Origin: Actinokineospora globicatena
GTDB lineage: Bacteria > Actinomycetota > Actinomycetes > Mycobacteriales > Pseudonocardiaceae
DNA length: 64,000 bases
Direction of reading: 5' to 3'
Assembly (NCBI RefSeq): GCF_024171945.1
Contig: NZ_JAMTCR010000002.1
Span: forward strand, 124,001 to 188,000
The notes under the pieces were generated by a model, which was given only the letters and a program-made list of their open reading frames with translations, made no database searches and was not told where the DNA came from. This document shows positions 25,483 through 34,022 of this stretch, piece by piece; within the stretch, counting starts at the first letter, position 1, and each line of letters starts with the position of its first letter. A program made the translations under genes and the position numbers.

Positions 25483-26154
25483 GTGTTCTACCGCACGCTG
25501 CGTGTCGTGCTCTCGTCCCTCGCCCGGCTGTTCCTGCGGCCCGTGGTCGAGGGCGCCGACCGGGTGCCCACCAAGGGGCCGGTGATCCTGGCCATCAACC
25601 ACCTCGCGGTGATCGACAGCTTCGTGGTGCCGATGATGGTCTCCCGCCGGGTCGCGTTCCTGGCCAAGGCCGAGTACTTCGCGGGCGGCTCGATCGGCAA
25701 GCGGCTGGTCGGGATCCTGTTCCGCTCACTGGGGGCCATCCCCGTCGAGCGCGACAACAGCCGCGCGGCACTGGCCTCGCTGGAGGTCGCGGGCGAGGTG
25801 CTCGACGGCGGTGACGCGTTCGCCATCCACCCGGAGGGCACCCGGTCGCTGGACGGCAAGCTGCACCGGGGCCGCACCGGGGTGGCGCAGTTGGCGCTCG
25901 AGCACAAGGCACCGGTGGTGCCGGTGGCGCTGATCGGGACGGACAAGGTGCAGCCCGCGGGCAAGAAGTGGCCCCGGCCGCACCGCATCACGGTCCGCTT
26001 CGGCGAGCCGCTGGACTTCTCCCGCTACGACGGCATGGCGAACTCGCTGCCGATCCGCCGCGCCGTGACCGACGAGGTCATGTACGCGATCCTGGAGCTC
26101 AGCGGCCAAGAGTACGTCGACTCATACCACAAGCGCCCCAGCGAAGCCGCCTGA
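25483..26154 (+). CDS. 1-acyl-sn-glycerol-3-phosphate acyltransferase (PlsC type)
   Basis: A 223-residue membrane-associated acyltransferase. The catalytic HX4D motif is NHLAVIDS, followed by FLAKAEYFAGGSIGKRLVG, GAIPVERDNSR, and the substrate motif IHPEGTRSLDG. It esterifies the sn-2 position of lysophosphatidate or a related acceptor. The GTG at 25483 has an excellent GAGGAGG site; the longer frame upstream lacks family similarity. It is divergent from folP2 and convergent with the LOG gene. Confidence 0.92.
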   Translation: MFYRTLRVVLSSLARLFLRPVVEGADRVPTKGPVILAINHLAVIDSFVVPMMVSRRVAFLAKAEYFAGGSIGKRLVGILFRSLGAIPVERDNSRAALASLEVAGEVLDGGDAFAIHPEGTRSLDGKLHRGRTGVAQLALEHKAPVVPVALIGTDKVQPAGKKWPRPHRITVRFGEPLDFSRYDGMANSLPIRRAVTDEVMYAILELSGQEYVDSYHKRPSEAA

Positions 26155-26157
26155 TCG

Positions 26158-26694
26158 CTAGGCGCAGGCGGCCAGCGCCTCCTCGGCGGTGCGGGCGACG
26201 ACCAGCGCGTCGAGGGCCACGTCGCTGACGAAACCCCGGGAGCGCAGGCCGCGGACCCACTCGAGCATGCCCGCGTAGTGGTCGTCGGGGTCCAGCAGCA
26301 CGACCGGCTTGGTGTGCATCGCCAGGTAGCGCGACGTCCAGACCTCGAACAGCTCCTCGCAGGTGCCGAGGCCGCCGGGCAGGGTCAGGAACGCGTTGGC
26401 GCGGTCGTCCATCTCGCGCTTCCGCTCGCGCATGGTGTCGACGACGATCAGCTCGTCGGCGTCCGGGTCGGCGGCCTCCAGGTCGACCAGGGCGCGCGGG
26501 ATGACACCGACGGTCCTGGCTCCGCCGCGACGGGTGGCCCGCGCGACGGAGCCCATCATGGACACCCCGGAGCCACCCCAGACCAGGGTCCAACCCCGGG
26601 CCGCGATGCCTTGGCCCACCTCGTCAGCAAGGTCCAGGTACGACCGGGGGACCGACGAGTGAGAGCCGCAGTAGACAGCCACCGCGCGGCTCAA
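26158..26694 (-). CDS. LOG family (TIGR00730) Rossmann-fold protein, copy A
   Basis: A 178-residue lysine-decarboxylase-like fold protein. It has VAVYCGSHSSVPRSYLDLAD, VWGGSGVSMMG, and the catalytic PGGLGTCEELFE motif, which makes it a probable cytokinin-riboside 5'-monophosphate phosphoribohydrolase (releasing base from a nucleotide). I infer a TTG start at 26694 overlapping the stop of copy B as TTGA, with GGAG nine bases upstream; a GTG at 26682 is the alternative. The related mycobacterial gene is Rv1205. Confidence 0.88.
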   Translation of the reverse strand: MSRAVAVYCGSHSSVPRSYLDLADEVGQGIAARGWTLVWGGSGVSMMGSVARATRRGGARTVGVIPRALVDLEAADPDADELIVVDTMRERKREMDDRANAFLTLPGGLGTCEELFEVWTSRYLAMHTKPVVLLDPDDHYAGMLEWVRGLRSRGFVSDVALDALVVARTAEEALAACA

Positions 26695-27485
26695 TGCGCG
26701 TCGCTCCACGCCTGGTAGGCCTTCTCGACCACGCTGACCGCGTCGTCCACGTCGTCGGTGAGGTGCAAGAGGGACAGGTCCTTCTCGCCGATCTTGCCGC
26801 CCTCGAAGACGGACGCACGCAGCCAGTCGTAGAGGCCGCCCCAGTACGAGGTCCCGAACAGCACGACCGGGAACTTGGTGACCTTCTTGGTCTGCACGAG
26901 GGTCAGCGCCTCGAACAGCTCGTCCAGGGTGCCGAACCCGCCCGGCAGGCAGATGAAAGCCTGCGAGTACTTGATGAACATCGTCTTGCGCGTGAAGAAG
27001 TAGCGGAAGTTCACGCCGAGGTCGACCCACGGGTTGAGGCCCTGCTCGAACGGCAGCTCGATGCCCAGCCCGATGGACAGGCCACCGGCCTCCGAGGCAC
27101 CCCGGTTGACCGCCTCCATCGCGCCGGGTCCACCGCCGGTGATGGTGGCGAAACCGGAGGCGGCGAGGGCGGCACCGATGTCGCGGCCGAGCTGGTACTC
27201 CGGGTCCTCGCGCTTGGTGCGGGCCGAGCCGAACACGGTGACCGCGCGCGGCACCTCGGCCAGGGCGCCGAACCCCTCGACGAACTCGGCCTGGATGCGC
27301 AGCACCCGCCACGGGTCGGTGTGCACCCAGTCCGACGGGCCGCGCGAGTCGAGCAGCCGCTGGTCGGTCGTGGTGGCTTCCTCGCTGCGGCCGCGGCGCA
27401 GGGTCACCGGCCCGCGCTGGCGCTCCGGGGGGTGCACCTCGTCGGAGAGGTCGCTGCCGAGGTCCTGGGGTCCGTCGATGGTCAC
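26691..27485 (-). CDS. LOG family (TIGR00730) Rossmann-fold protein, copy B
   Basis: A 264-residue paralogue of the next gene. A polar N-terminal extension of about 80 residues precedes AVTVFGSARTKREDPEY, ITGGGPGAMEAVNRGA, and PGGFGTLDELFEALTLVQT. The longer type occurs widely beside dapE in actinobacteria. It is likely a nucleotide phosphoribohydrolase; the natural substrate is unknown. It starts with GTG 49 bases after the dapE stop, and its own stop overlaps the start of copy A, so the tandem pair is one translational unit. Confidence 0.9.
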   Translation of the reverse strand: MTIDGPQDLGSDLSDEVHPPERQRGPVTLRRGRSEEATTTDQRLLDSRGPSDWVHTDPWRVLRIQAEFVEGFGALAEVPRAVTVFGSARTKREDPEYQLGRDIGAALAASGFATITGGGPGAMEAVNRGASEAGGLSIGLGIELPFEQGLNPWVDLGVNFRYFFTRKTMFIKYSQAFICLPGGFGTLDELFEALTLVQTKKVTKFPVVLFGTSYWGGLYDWLRASVFEGGKIGEKDLSLLHLTDDVDDAVSVVEKAYQAWSDAH

Positions 27486-27534
27486 GGGCCTGAGTCTAGG
27501 ACGATCACGTTGTCCCCGAACGGGCTAATGGCGA

Positions 27535-28602
27535 CTATCCGCCGACGAACAGGCGAAGCACCCGCGCGCACCTGGTGATCTGCTCCACCGGGACGTTCTC
27601 CTGCTGGGTGTGCGCCAGCGTCGGGTCACCCGGTCCGAAGTTGACCGCCGGGATGCCCAGCGCGGCGAAGCGGGCCACGTCCGTCCACCCGAGCTTGGCC
27701 ACCGGGGTGCCCCCCGCCGCCTCGACCAGCTCGCGGGCGGCTGGCGCGCTCAGGCCGGGCAGGGCACCCGGCGCGGAATCGACCACGGTCACGTCGTGCC
27801 CGGCGAAGACCTCACGCATGTGCGCCTCGGCCTGCTCCTGGCTGCGGTCGGGCGCGAACCGGAAGTTGATGCGCAACAGCGCCGCGTCCGGGACGACGTT
27901 GCCCGCGACCCCACCGGAGATGTGCACCGCCTGGAGCCCCTCGCGGTAGGTGCAGCCGTCGATGTCGACCGTGCGGGTCTCGTAAGCGGCCAATGTGGAC
28001 ATCACGGCGCCGAGGGCGTGGATCGCGTTGACCCCCATCCAGCCGCGAGCGGTGTGCGCCCGCTGGCCGGTCTTGCGCAGCTCGACGCGCATCGTGCCCT
28101 GGCAGCCCGCCTCGACCACGCCGTTGGACGGCTCGCACACCACCGCGAGGTCGCCGCGCATCCAGTCCGCGAAGTCCCGCTCGACCCGGACGAGACCGTT
28201 GCGCGCGGCGTCGATCTCCTCGCAGTCGTAGAACAGGAACGTCAGGTCGTGCTTGGGCTCGGTGACGGTGACCGCGAGGTGCAGCATGACCGCGACCCCG
28301 CCCTTCATGTCGACGCTGCCCAGGCCGTGCAGCACGCCGTCGACCAGCCGCGGCGGCAGGTTGTCGTTCACCGGGACGGTGTCGATGTGACCGGCGAACA
28401 CCACGCGCGACGGGCGGCCGAGGTTCGTGCGGGCCAGCACCGCGTTGCCGGTGCGGACGACCTCCAGGTGCGGTGCCTGCGACCGCAGCGCGCGCTCGAT
28501 CGCGTCGGCGAGCTCGGCCTCCTCCTCGGACACGCTGGGGGCGGCGACGAGCGCGACGGTGAGGTCGACGGGGTCGATGGTGAGATCCAACTCAACGGTC
28601 AC
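27535..28602 (-). CDS. dapE: Succinyl-diaminopimelate desuccinylase
   Basis: A 355-residue M20 di-zinc amidohydrolase. It has [14 protein letters not shown] (first metal His and catalytic Asp), [15 protein letters not shown] (bridging Asp), [15 protein letters not shown] (catalytic Glu), and a C-terminal metal His in the LAHTQQE segment. It hydrolyses N-succinyl-LL-2,6-diaminopimelate in lysine and cell-wall precursor synthesis. GTG start; TAAGGT lies eight bases upstream. It is divergent from dapD with only 44 bases between the starts. The transaminase dapC of the same pathway is 6 kb away. Confidence 0.94.
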   Translation of the reverse strand: MTVELDLTIDPVDLTVALVAAPSVSEEEAELADAIERALRSQAPHLEVVRTGNAVLARTNLGRPSRVVFAGHIDTVPVNDNLPPRLVDGVLHGLGSVDMKGGVAVMLHLAVTVTEPKHDLTFLFYDCEEIDAARNGLVRVERDFADWMRGDLAVVCEPSNGVVEAGCQGTMRVELRKTGQRAHTARGWMGVNAIHALGAVMSTLAAYETRTVDIDGCTYREGLQAVHISGGVAGNVVPDAALLRINFRFAPDRSQEQAEAHMREVFAGHDVTVVDSAPGALPGLSAPAARELVEAAGGTPVAKLGWTDVARFAALGIPAVNFGPGDPTLAHTQQENVPVEQITRCARVLRLFVGG

Positions 28603-28633
28603 GGCCCGTCACCTTACTCGTCGCGGCATTGGC

Positions 28634-28639
28634 TACCGT
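28634..28639 (+). promoter_or_regulatory. Leaderless promoter -10 of dapD
   Basis: TACCGT stands seven bases before the GTG at 28647. It sets that GTG as the dapD start and overlaps the space used by the dapE promoter on the other strand. Confidence 0.5.
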
Positions 28640-28646
28640 GTGCCGT

Positions 28647-29630
28647 GTGAGCAGCGCGGAAGCGAGTGAGAGCAAGGGCGCCCACGGCGTCGGCCTGGCG
28701 ACGGTGACCACTGAGGGCACCGTCCTGGACACCTGGTTCCCCAGCCCCCGGCTGGGCGCGACCACCGAGGCGGGCACCACCCGGCTCTCCGCCGACGAGG
28801 CGACCACCGAACTGGGCGCCGGGGTGGCGGCCCTGCTGGGCCCGGACCCGGTGCGCGGTGTCGAGGTCGTCGCCGTGCGCACGGTCATCGACGACCTGGA
28901 GCGCCCGCCCACCGACGCGCACGACGTGTACCTGCGGCTGCACCTGCTCTCCGCCCGCCTGGTCCGCCCGCACGGCCAGAACCTGGACGGCGTGTTCGGC
29001 CTGCTCAGCAACGTCGTGTGGACCAACCACGGCCCCTGCCCGGTCGACGGCTTCGAGGCGACCCGGCTGCGGCTGCGGACCAGGGGCCAGGTGACCGTCT
29101 ACGGCGTGGACAAGTTCCCGCGCATGGTCGACTACGTGCTGCCCAGCGGCGTGCGGATCGCCGAGGCGGACCGGGTGCGACTCGGCGCGCACCTGGCGAC
29201 CGGCACGACCGTGATGCACGAGGGCTTCGTCAACTTCAACGCGGGCACCCTCGGCGCGTCCATGGTGGAGGGTCGCATCTCCGCGGGCGTCGTGGTCGGC
29301 GACGGCTCAGACGTCGGCGGCGGCGCCTCGATCATGGGCACCCTCTCCGGCGGCGGCAAAGAGGTCATCAGCGTCGGCGAACGCTGCCTCCTCGGCGCCA
29401 ACGCAGGCGTCGGCATCTCCCTCGGCGACGACTGCGTGGTGGAGGCGGGCCTGTACGTGACGGCAGGCACCAAGGTGCGCCTGACCGACGGCACCCTGGT
29501 CAAGGCCCGCGAACTCTCCGGCGAGTCCGGCATCCTGTTCCGCCGCAACTCCACCACCGGCGCGGTCGAGGTAGTCCGCCGAGACGGCACCGGCATCGAG
29601 CTGAACACCGCCCTCCACACCAACGACTAA
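28647..29630 (+). CDS. dapD: Tetrahydrodipicolinate N-succinyltransferase
   Basis: A 327-residue left-handed beta-helix acyltransferase of the actinobacterial type. An N-terminal domain ([20 protein letters not shown]) precedes a hexapeptide-repeat coil with [34 protein letters not shown] and a [18 protein letters not shown] turn. It succinylates tetrahydrodipicolinate from succinyl-CoA, the step before DapC and DapE. The GTG at 28647 is chosen from the leaderless promoter; a TTG at 28629 would add six residues. It is divergent from dapE. Confidence 0.94.
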   Translation: MSSAEASESKGAHGVGLATVTTEGTVLDTWFPSPRLGATTEAGTTRLSADEATTELGAGVAALLGPDPVRGVEVVAVRTVIDDLERPPTDAHDVYLRLHLLSARLVRPHGQNLDGVFGLLSNVVWTNHGPCPVDGFEATRLRLRTRGQVTVYGVDKFPRMVDYVLPSGVRIAEADRVRLGAHLATGTTVMHEGFVNFNAGTLGASMVEGRISAGVVVGDGSDVGGGASIMGTLSGGGKEVISVGERCLLGANAGVGISLGDDCVVEAGLYVTAGTKVRLTDGTLVKARELSGESGILFRRNSTTGAVEVVRRDGTGIELNTALHTND

Positions 29631-29842
29631 CCGCCACCAGCCCCGACCCGGCCCACAGTCCCGGCCCTCACCGGCCCCAGCCTCAGCGAACCCGCGCCTG
29701 AGCGAGTCGAGCCCCAAGAACCGACTCTGCCCCAGGCGCGAGCACGCTTGCCTGAACGCACGGGTCTCGAGCGGACCAGTTCTGCCCTGAGCTTGGGCAG
29801 CCCGGGCCGAGTGAACCGGGGCTGAACGGGCGGGGACATACG

Positions 29843-30721
29843 ATGTCCGGTGTGACTGAACTCGTCGAACAGGTCCAGGCCCGGCTGCTGGTGCAGGCAG
29901 AGGAGCTGACCACGCGTACCGAGGGTGCGCGGGAGGGCTCTGACCCCGAGCACGTGCACCAGATGCGGGTGGCCGTGCGACGGGCGCGGGCCGCGCTCAA
30001 GGCGGGGTTGCCGACGCCGGGGTTGGACGCCGAGCTGAAGTGGCTCGGTGCCTCGCTCGGCGCCGTCCGGGACCTGGATGTGCAGCTGGACAGCCTGCGC
30101 GCCAGGGCGGTCGGCTTCGACGAGGACGAGTTGGCCGCCGTCGAGACGCTGCTGCACGGCCTGGTGGTGCAGCGGCGCGCGGCCCGGCAGACCATGCGGC
30201 GGGTGTTGCGCAGCAAGCGGTACCGCAAGCTGCTCGACGCCCTGCGCGAGGCGGCGACCTCCGCCACCGCCGTCCCGGTCGAGGACACCGAGGATGAGCC
30301 GCCCGCGCTCATCAGCGTGGTCCGCAAGCCGCACCGCAAGCTGATGCGGGCCGCCGAGGCCCTCGGGGAGAACCCCCCGGACGACGACCTGCACGAGCTG
30401 CGCATCCACGGCAAGCGCCTGCGGTACGCCGCCGAGATGGCCGAGCCCGCCGCCCGCAAGCGGATCAAGGCCCTGGTCTCGGCCACCAAGGAGTTCCAGG
30501 ACGTCCTCGGTGACCACCAGGACGCGGTGATCGCCGAGGAGACGATCCGCGGCCTGCTCACCGACCTCGGCGACGGTGTCCCGGTCACCGTCGTGTTCGC
30601 CGCGGGCCGCCTGGTCGAACGCGAACGAGCCCGCAAGGCGCACTGCCGGACCCAGTGGCGCCCCTTGCTCACCGAGGTCGACCTCGCCGCCCAGTCCCTG
30701 TTCGACCGAGCTCCCGAGTAG
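29843..30721 (+). CDS. CHAD domain protein
   Basis: A 292-residue all-helical protein with the CHAD signature: EHVHQMRVAVRRARAALKAG near residue 36, LGAVRDLDVQLDSL, and a second histidine-rich helix, LHELRIHGKRLRYAAEM. The conserved basic and histidine faces bind inorganic polyphosphate in known members. No CYTH domain is fused or adjacent. GGGGA precedes the ATG. It is convergent with the nitrilase-like gene across a strong hairpin. The role in polyphosphate handling is inferred from the family. Confidence 0.88.
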   Translation: MSGVTELVEQVQARLLVQAEELTTRTEGAREGSDPEHVHQMRVAVRRARAALKAGLPTPGLDAELKWLGASLGAVRDLDVQLDSLRARAVGFDEDELAAVETLLHGLVVQRRAARQTMRRVLRSKRYRKLLDALREAATSATAVPVEDTEDEPPALISVVRKPHRKLMRAAEALGENPPDDDLHELRIHGKRLRYAAEMAEPAARKRIKALVSATKEFQDVLGDHQDAVIAEETIRGLLTDLGDGVPVTVVFAAGRLVERERARKAHCRTQWRPLLTEVDLAAQSLFDRAPE

Positions 30722-30864
30722 TTCAGCCCCGTAGTCCATTATGGACTGAAGTGCTGTGCCCCGTTTCCACTATGGAGTTGTGTTCCCAGCGGTATCGCGC
30801 GTTGCCGATCTCCTTTCTGACCGCCTCAACCTGGCGGACGCGTGGTTGGTGGTGGGGCTTCTCG

Positions 30865-30905
30865 GGTCGATCACTCACGCTCCGCGGCAGGGTGAGTGAT
30901 CGACC
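30865..30905. terminator. Bidirectional hairpin between CHAD and nitrilase-like genes
   Basis: GGTCGATCACTCAC and its exact complement make a 14-bp stem with a 13-base loop in the gap between convergent genes. No T-run is present; terminator function is inferred from position. Confidence 0.65.
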
Positions 30906-30950
30906 ACGGGGTCCGCTGGGCTCATCCCCGAAGGCCAGCGGCGCGGTGGG

Positions 30951-32057
30951 TCAGACGACGTCGGCCAGCGGCTGCGCCTCCCAGACGGCGACCGAGTCGA
31001 GCGGGTTGTGCCTGCTGCCCGCGACGCCCAGTTGCAGGTTCGTGGGCACCGGGCGGGTGGACAGCACGCGTGCGGAGGCGCCGACCGAGCGCCTGCCGTC
31101 GTGCTGGACCCGGGTGACCCGGCGGACATCGGCGTTGGGCCACGGCAGCGGCGGCACGCCGGGCTGCATGCCGTCGACGATCATGGCGTAGCCGTCGTCC
31201 CGCGCGGCGACGCCGAAGGCCGGGTTCAGCGTCATGCCGCACGAGGTGACCAGGTGGATGTCGACCTCCGGCTGGTCGGGCACCCTGGCCTCCATGGTGC
31301 GCAGCAGTCCGACGTCGGAGTCCGAGCCCGCGTAGGCGACGATGTGCTCCAGGCACACCTCCAGCCCGAAGACCAGCGGCTGGCCCTGCGGACCGTGCTT
31401 GCCGTGGGCGGCGAACACGTGCCAGCGCCAGAACTCGTCGTCGGTGAAGCTGAGCCGGAACATCGGGTTGAGCGAGGCGTCCCACTCCGAGCGGTCGACG
31501 CCGATCGCGTAGTCGATGTTGGACATCAGCGACTTCTGGTTGGTGGTGGCGGCCCCCACCGTGGCCAGCGCGCGCACGTCGGCGTTGTCGGCGCGCTCCT
31601 GCGGGGTGAGCGCGGTGTCCGGGCCGCCGTTGATGACCAGCGTGGTGTTGAAGTAGCTGGGGTGCGCCGGGCCGCGCTTGTGCCAGAACATCGACCCTGC
31701 CACCACCACCCAGTCCGCGTACCCCTCGGCGGCGAAGTGCGGTTTCAGGATCTCCTCGGCGAGCCGGGGCAGCAGCTGCTCGCCATCGGGGTAGCTGTCG
31801 TTGAGGACCTCCGGTGGGTCGGACGGGCCGCCGTAGCGGAAGTAGAACTCGGGGGCGACGAAGACCTTGAGCGTCTCCGGGTCGGCGAGCGAGGACGCCG
31901 AGGTGGTGGCGGCCCAGTCGGCGACGTCGCAGAGCGTGCGACCCCGGCTGGCCAGGTCCTCGTAGTAGCGGTTGGACTGGTCACCGGCGAGCACCCGGGT
32001 CGGCGTGGAGGTGACCGCGCCGTAGCTGATGAGTTGGATCTTGGTGTAGTTCGTCAC
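30951..32057 (-). CDS. Nitrilase-superfamily-like protein, unknown substrate
   Basis: A 368-residue protein that I assign to the carbon-nitrogen hydrolase fold from three separated motifs: VFVAPEFYFRYGG (Glu70), TTNQKSLMSNIDY (Lys175) and PLVFGLEVCLEHIV (Cys235). These fit the Glu-Lys-Cys triad, though with longer insertions than usual nitrilases. WVVVAGSMFWH between them fits the core strand. It would hydrolyse an amide, nitrile or acylated amine. The GTG has a GGAGACGTC-type site. It follows the RhiA-like gene, separated by hairpins, and probably shares its promoter. Confidence 0.6.
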   Translation of the reverse strand: MTNYTKIQLISYGAVTSTPTRVLAGDQSNRYYEDLASRGRTLCDVADWAATTSASSLADPETLKVFVAPEFYFRYGGPSDPPEVLNDSYPDGEQLLPRLAEEILKPHFAAEGYADWVVVAGSMFWHKRGPAHPSYFNTTLVINGGPDTALTPQERADNADVRALATVGAATTNQKSLMSNIDYAIGVDRSEWDASLNPMFRLSFTDDEFWRWHVFAAHGKHGPQGQPLVFGLEVCLEHIVAYAGSDSDVGLLRTMEARVPDQPEVDIHLVTSCGMTLNPAFGVAARDDGYAMIVDGMQPGVPPLPWPNADVRRVTRVQHDGRRSVGASARVLSTRPVPTNLQLGVAGSRHNPLDSVAVWEAQPLADVV

Positions 32058-32101
32058 GACGTCTCCTTGGCGTGGCGTGGTTGTGGGCGCGCGGGGACAG
32101 C

Positions 32102-32153
32102 GGGGCGCGGGGGTGCGGGCCCCGCGCCCCGCCGGACGGCGGCCGTGGCCGCC
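32102..32153 (-). terminator. Two hairpins between the RhiA-like and nitrilase-like genes
   Basis: An 11-bp perfect stem (GGGGCGCGGGG, loop of 7, 32102-32130) stands beside a 7-bp stem with a 2-base loop (32138-32153). They lie after the RhiA-like stop and before the nitrilase-like gene, and may terminate most transcripts from the first gene. Confidence 0.55.
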
Positions 32154-32199
32154 ATCTGGGGGACCGCCCGCGCCTGGCGATGGGCGCGGGCGGGATCGG

Positions 32200-32826
32200 T
32201 CAGACCTCGCCCGCGCTGATCTGCCAGACGTTCTTCGAGTTGAGCACCGCGCTCATCGCGAAGGTGCCGTCGTAGGGCACCGCGGCCTCATTGGTGATCT
32301 GCTCGACGTCGAGCACCTCGCCCGCGGTGAAGGTGCCCGCGGTGAGCCAGTACTCGGGGTGCGGGGTGAACACCAGGTTGGTGTTCGGCTGCGCCTGCAC
32401 CGCGAACGTGCCCGCGTTGGACATGCCGATGCCGACGGTGGCCGAGTTGGCCGGGACACCGTTGAGCTCGCGGATGTAGAGCGAGCCCAGCTGCGGGGTG
32501 CCGACCGCGGCGCCGTCGAGGAAGGTGAAGGCACCCTGCCGGTAGTCGAACTGGATCTGGTTGTTCGCCAGGTTCTCCGGGTCGGCGCCGATGGTCTGCT
32601 GGGCCTTGAAGGTGACGCCCGGCTGCAGCGAGCCGGTCTGCGCCCAGACGAAGCTGTAGTCCAGCGACCAGGTGAAGGTGACCGTGGTGCCCGGCCACGC
32701 GGGCGCGGTCAACCAGGCCAGCGACAGCGCGTTCGGCACGCCGAGGTCAACCGGCTTCTGGTAGACACACAGGTCCTGGAACTGGGTCGAATTGTTCGTG
32801 ACGGTGAGCGAGTACTGAGTGGACAT
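32200..32826 (-). CDS. RhiA-like protein
   Basis: A 208-residue beta-rich protein without signal peptide: MSTQYSLTVTNNSTQFQDLC, then KPVDLGVPNALSLAWLTAPA, TVTFTWSLDYSFVWAQTG and ending VLNSKNVWQISAGEV. It resembles, from memory, proteins annotated RhiA after the quorum-sensing-controlled rhizosphere gene of Rhizobium leguminosarum. Biochemical function unknown. The ATG at 32826 is preceded by GGGAG at 7 bases. It is the first gene of a two-gene leftward unit with the nitrilase-like gene. Confidence 0.6.
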   Translation of the reverse strand: MSTQYSLTVTNNSTQFQDLCVYQKPVDLGVPNALSLAWLTAPAWPGTTVTFTWSLDYSFVWAQTGSLQPGVTFKAQQTIGADPENLANNQIQFDYRQGAFTFLDGAAVGTPQLGSLYIRELNGVPANSATVGIGMSNAGTFAVQAQPNTNLVFTPHPEYWLTAGTFTAGEVLDVEQITNEAAVPYDGTFAMSAVLNSKNVWQISAGEV

Positions 32827-33113
32827 GCTGAAGGCTCCCAACGAGGGGGTGGAATGGTGGAGGTGACGCGGGCGGCACAGGTGGGGAAGCCGAATATCGC
32901 CCGGTCTGGTGACGCCGAGCGTGAACAGCGCTCGGCGCCGGAAAGGTACTGCCTGACGGAATGGTGCTGCGTGACCCCGCCTCCGAAAGCCGCCCCCGGC
33001 GCTCTCGGCATTTCGAAGACCCTTTCAGTGAACCACTGGCCGGTGGGCTCGTCAACGAAACCTGGTTCGCTCGATAGTGCTCAGCCCAGGCATACGGAAA
33101 GTCAGGGCATTTG

Positions 33114-33494
33114 ATGTCGGCCGCCGAGAAACGCCACCCGGGAGTGGTGACAAAAGTCTGCGAATACTGCGGACGGCCGCTGGTGGTCGCCGGTTCAGGT
33201 AGGCCTAGGCGGTACTGCACCGCGGCCTGCCGCCAACGCGCGTACCGCAGTAGAGCGGTCGCCGCCGAGGTACGTGAACGCATCGAGCTAGGACAACTCG
33301 CCCTCCAGTTGCGCGACAACGCTGACCGCCTACTGCTGCTCTCCCAAGGCTGGCAACCCCCGGACGGCACCGACCCGCTCGACGGGCTGCTCGCCGAGAC
33401 CGCGCACCTGGCCACGGAGCTGTCCCGGCGGGGCCACATCCTGGGTGGTTACGAAACCGGTCACGAAACCCCGATTCCGCGATCACCCGACTAG
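33114..33494 (+). CDS. Small zinc-finger protein, hypothetical
   Basis: A 126-residue protein. CEYCGRPLVV and RYCTAACRQRAYRSR give a CxxC...CxxxC zinc finger followed by a basic helix, as in some DNA-binding or MYND-like small proteins of actinobacteria. The remainder is a leucine-rich helix (LGQLALQLRDNADRLLLLSQ) and an acidic tail. ATG start just after TTG. It is divergent from the RhiA-like gene, with 287 bases between the starts that hold both promoters but no clear palindrome. Function unknown. Confidence 0.7.
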   Translation: MSAAEKRHPGVVTKVCEYCGRPLVVAGSGRPRRYCTAACRQRAYRSRAVAAEVRERIELGQLALQLRDNADRLLLLSQGWQPPDGTDPLDGLLAETAHLATELSRRGHILGGYETGHETPIPRSPD

Positions 33495-34022
33495 GGGACT
33501 TACGCCGAGTTATCCACAACCGCACCAGCCATCCACAGGGCAGAACCAGACCTTGCGCCCCGTCCCCCACTGTCGATAGCGTCGAATTCGTTGGCACGCC
33601 CAGCGCGCGGGCGGCCAGCCGGATTGAGACGGAAGGAGAGCGCGAATGCGAAGTCCGCCAGCATGAGGTCTCGGATTAATGTCGACCGGAGTTCGATCAC
33701 CGAAGGGAGGTGCACGAGAAACACCCACGGCCGTGCGACGGCAAAAACAACTCCATAGCGGAAGAGCGGCGACACAAGAGGACACAGGGGCGCAAGCCGC
33801 CAAATGGTGGGGCCTGGAGCAGTGCACACCACCGAATGGCGGCGCGGATCGGTAGTTCACCACACCGCGGGTGGTGAACTACCGGATGCCGCATAGAGAT
33901 AGGGCTATCAGGGGCCTGTAGGCGAATGAGCGCGCAGACAGGTCAAGAGGCGGCACACGACGCGGCGGGACGAGCGGCCGACTGCCCTACCGCGCGTGTG
34001 GCGCCAGTGCTCGCGCTGGTTG
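33495..34022. other. Gene-free stretch with a 14-bp hairpin
   Basis: No convincing coding region. Frames on the minus strand (33500-33832) lack ribosome sites and domain character. At 33849-33883 CGGTAGTTCACCAC and its exact complement form a 14-bp stem with a 7-base loop, 174 bases past the dapC stop. No tRNA or other structured RNA was recognised. Confidence 0.55.
33849..33883. terminator. Strong hairpin, possible terminator
   Basis: A perfect 14-bp inverted repeat with a 7-base loop lies between the convergent zinc-finger gene and dapC. It is far (140-350 bases) from both stops and has no T-run, so it could also be a protein-binding site or relic. Confidence 0.45.

Noticed and set aside
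32142-32199. Possible second gene between the RhiA-like and nitrilase-like genes
   Set aside because: The interval is occupied by hairpins and holds no frame with a start.
33500-33863. Minus-strand frames of 110 and 117 codons
   Set aside because: No ribosome site, poor codon pattern and no similarity; they overlap one another in different frames.
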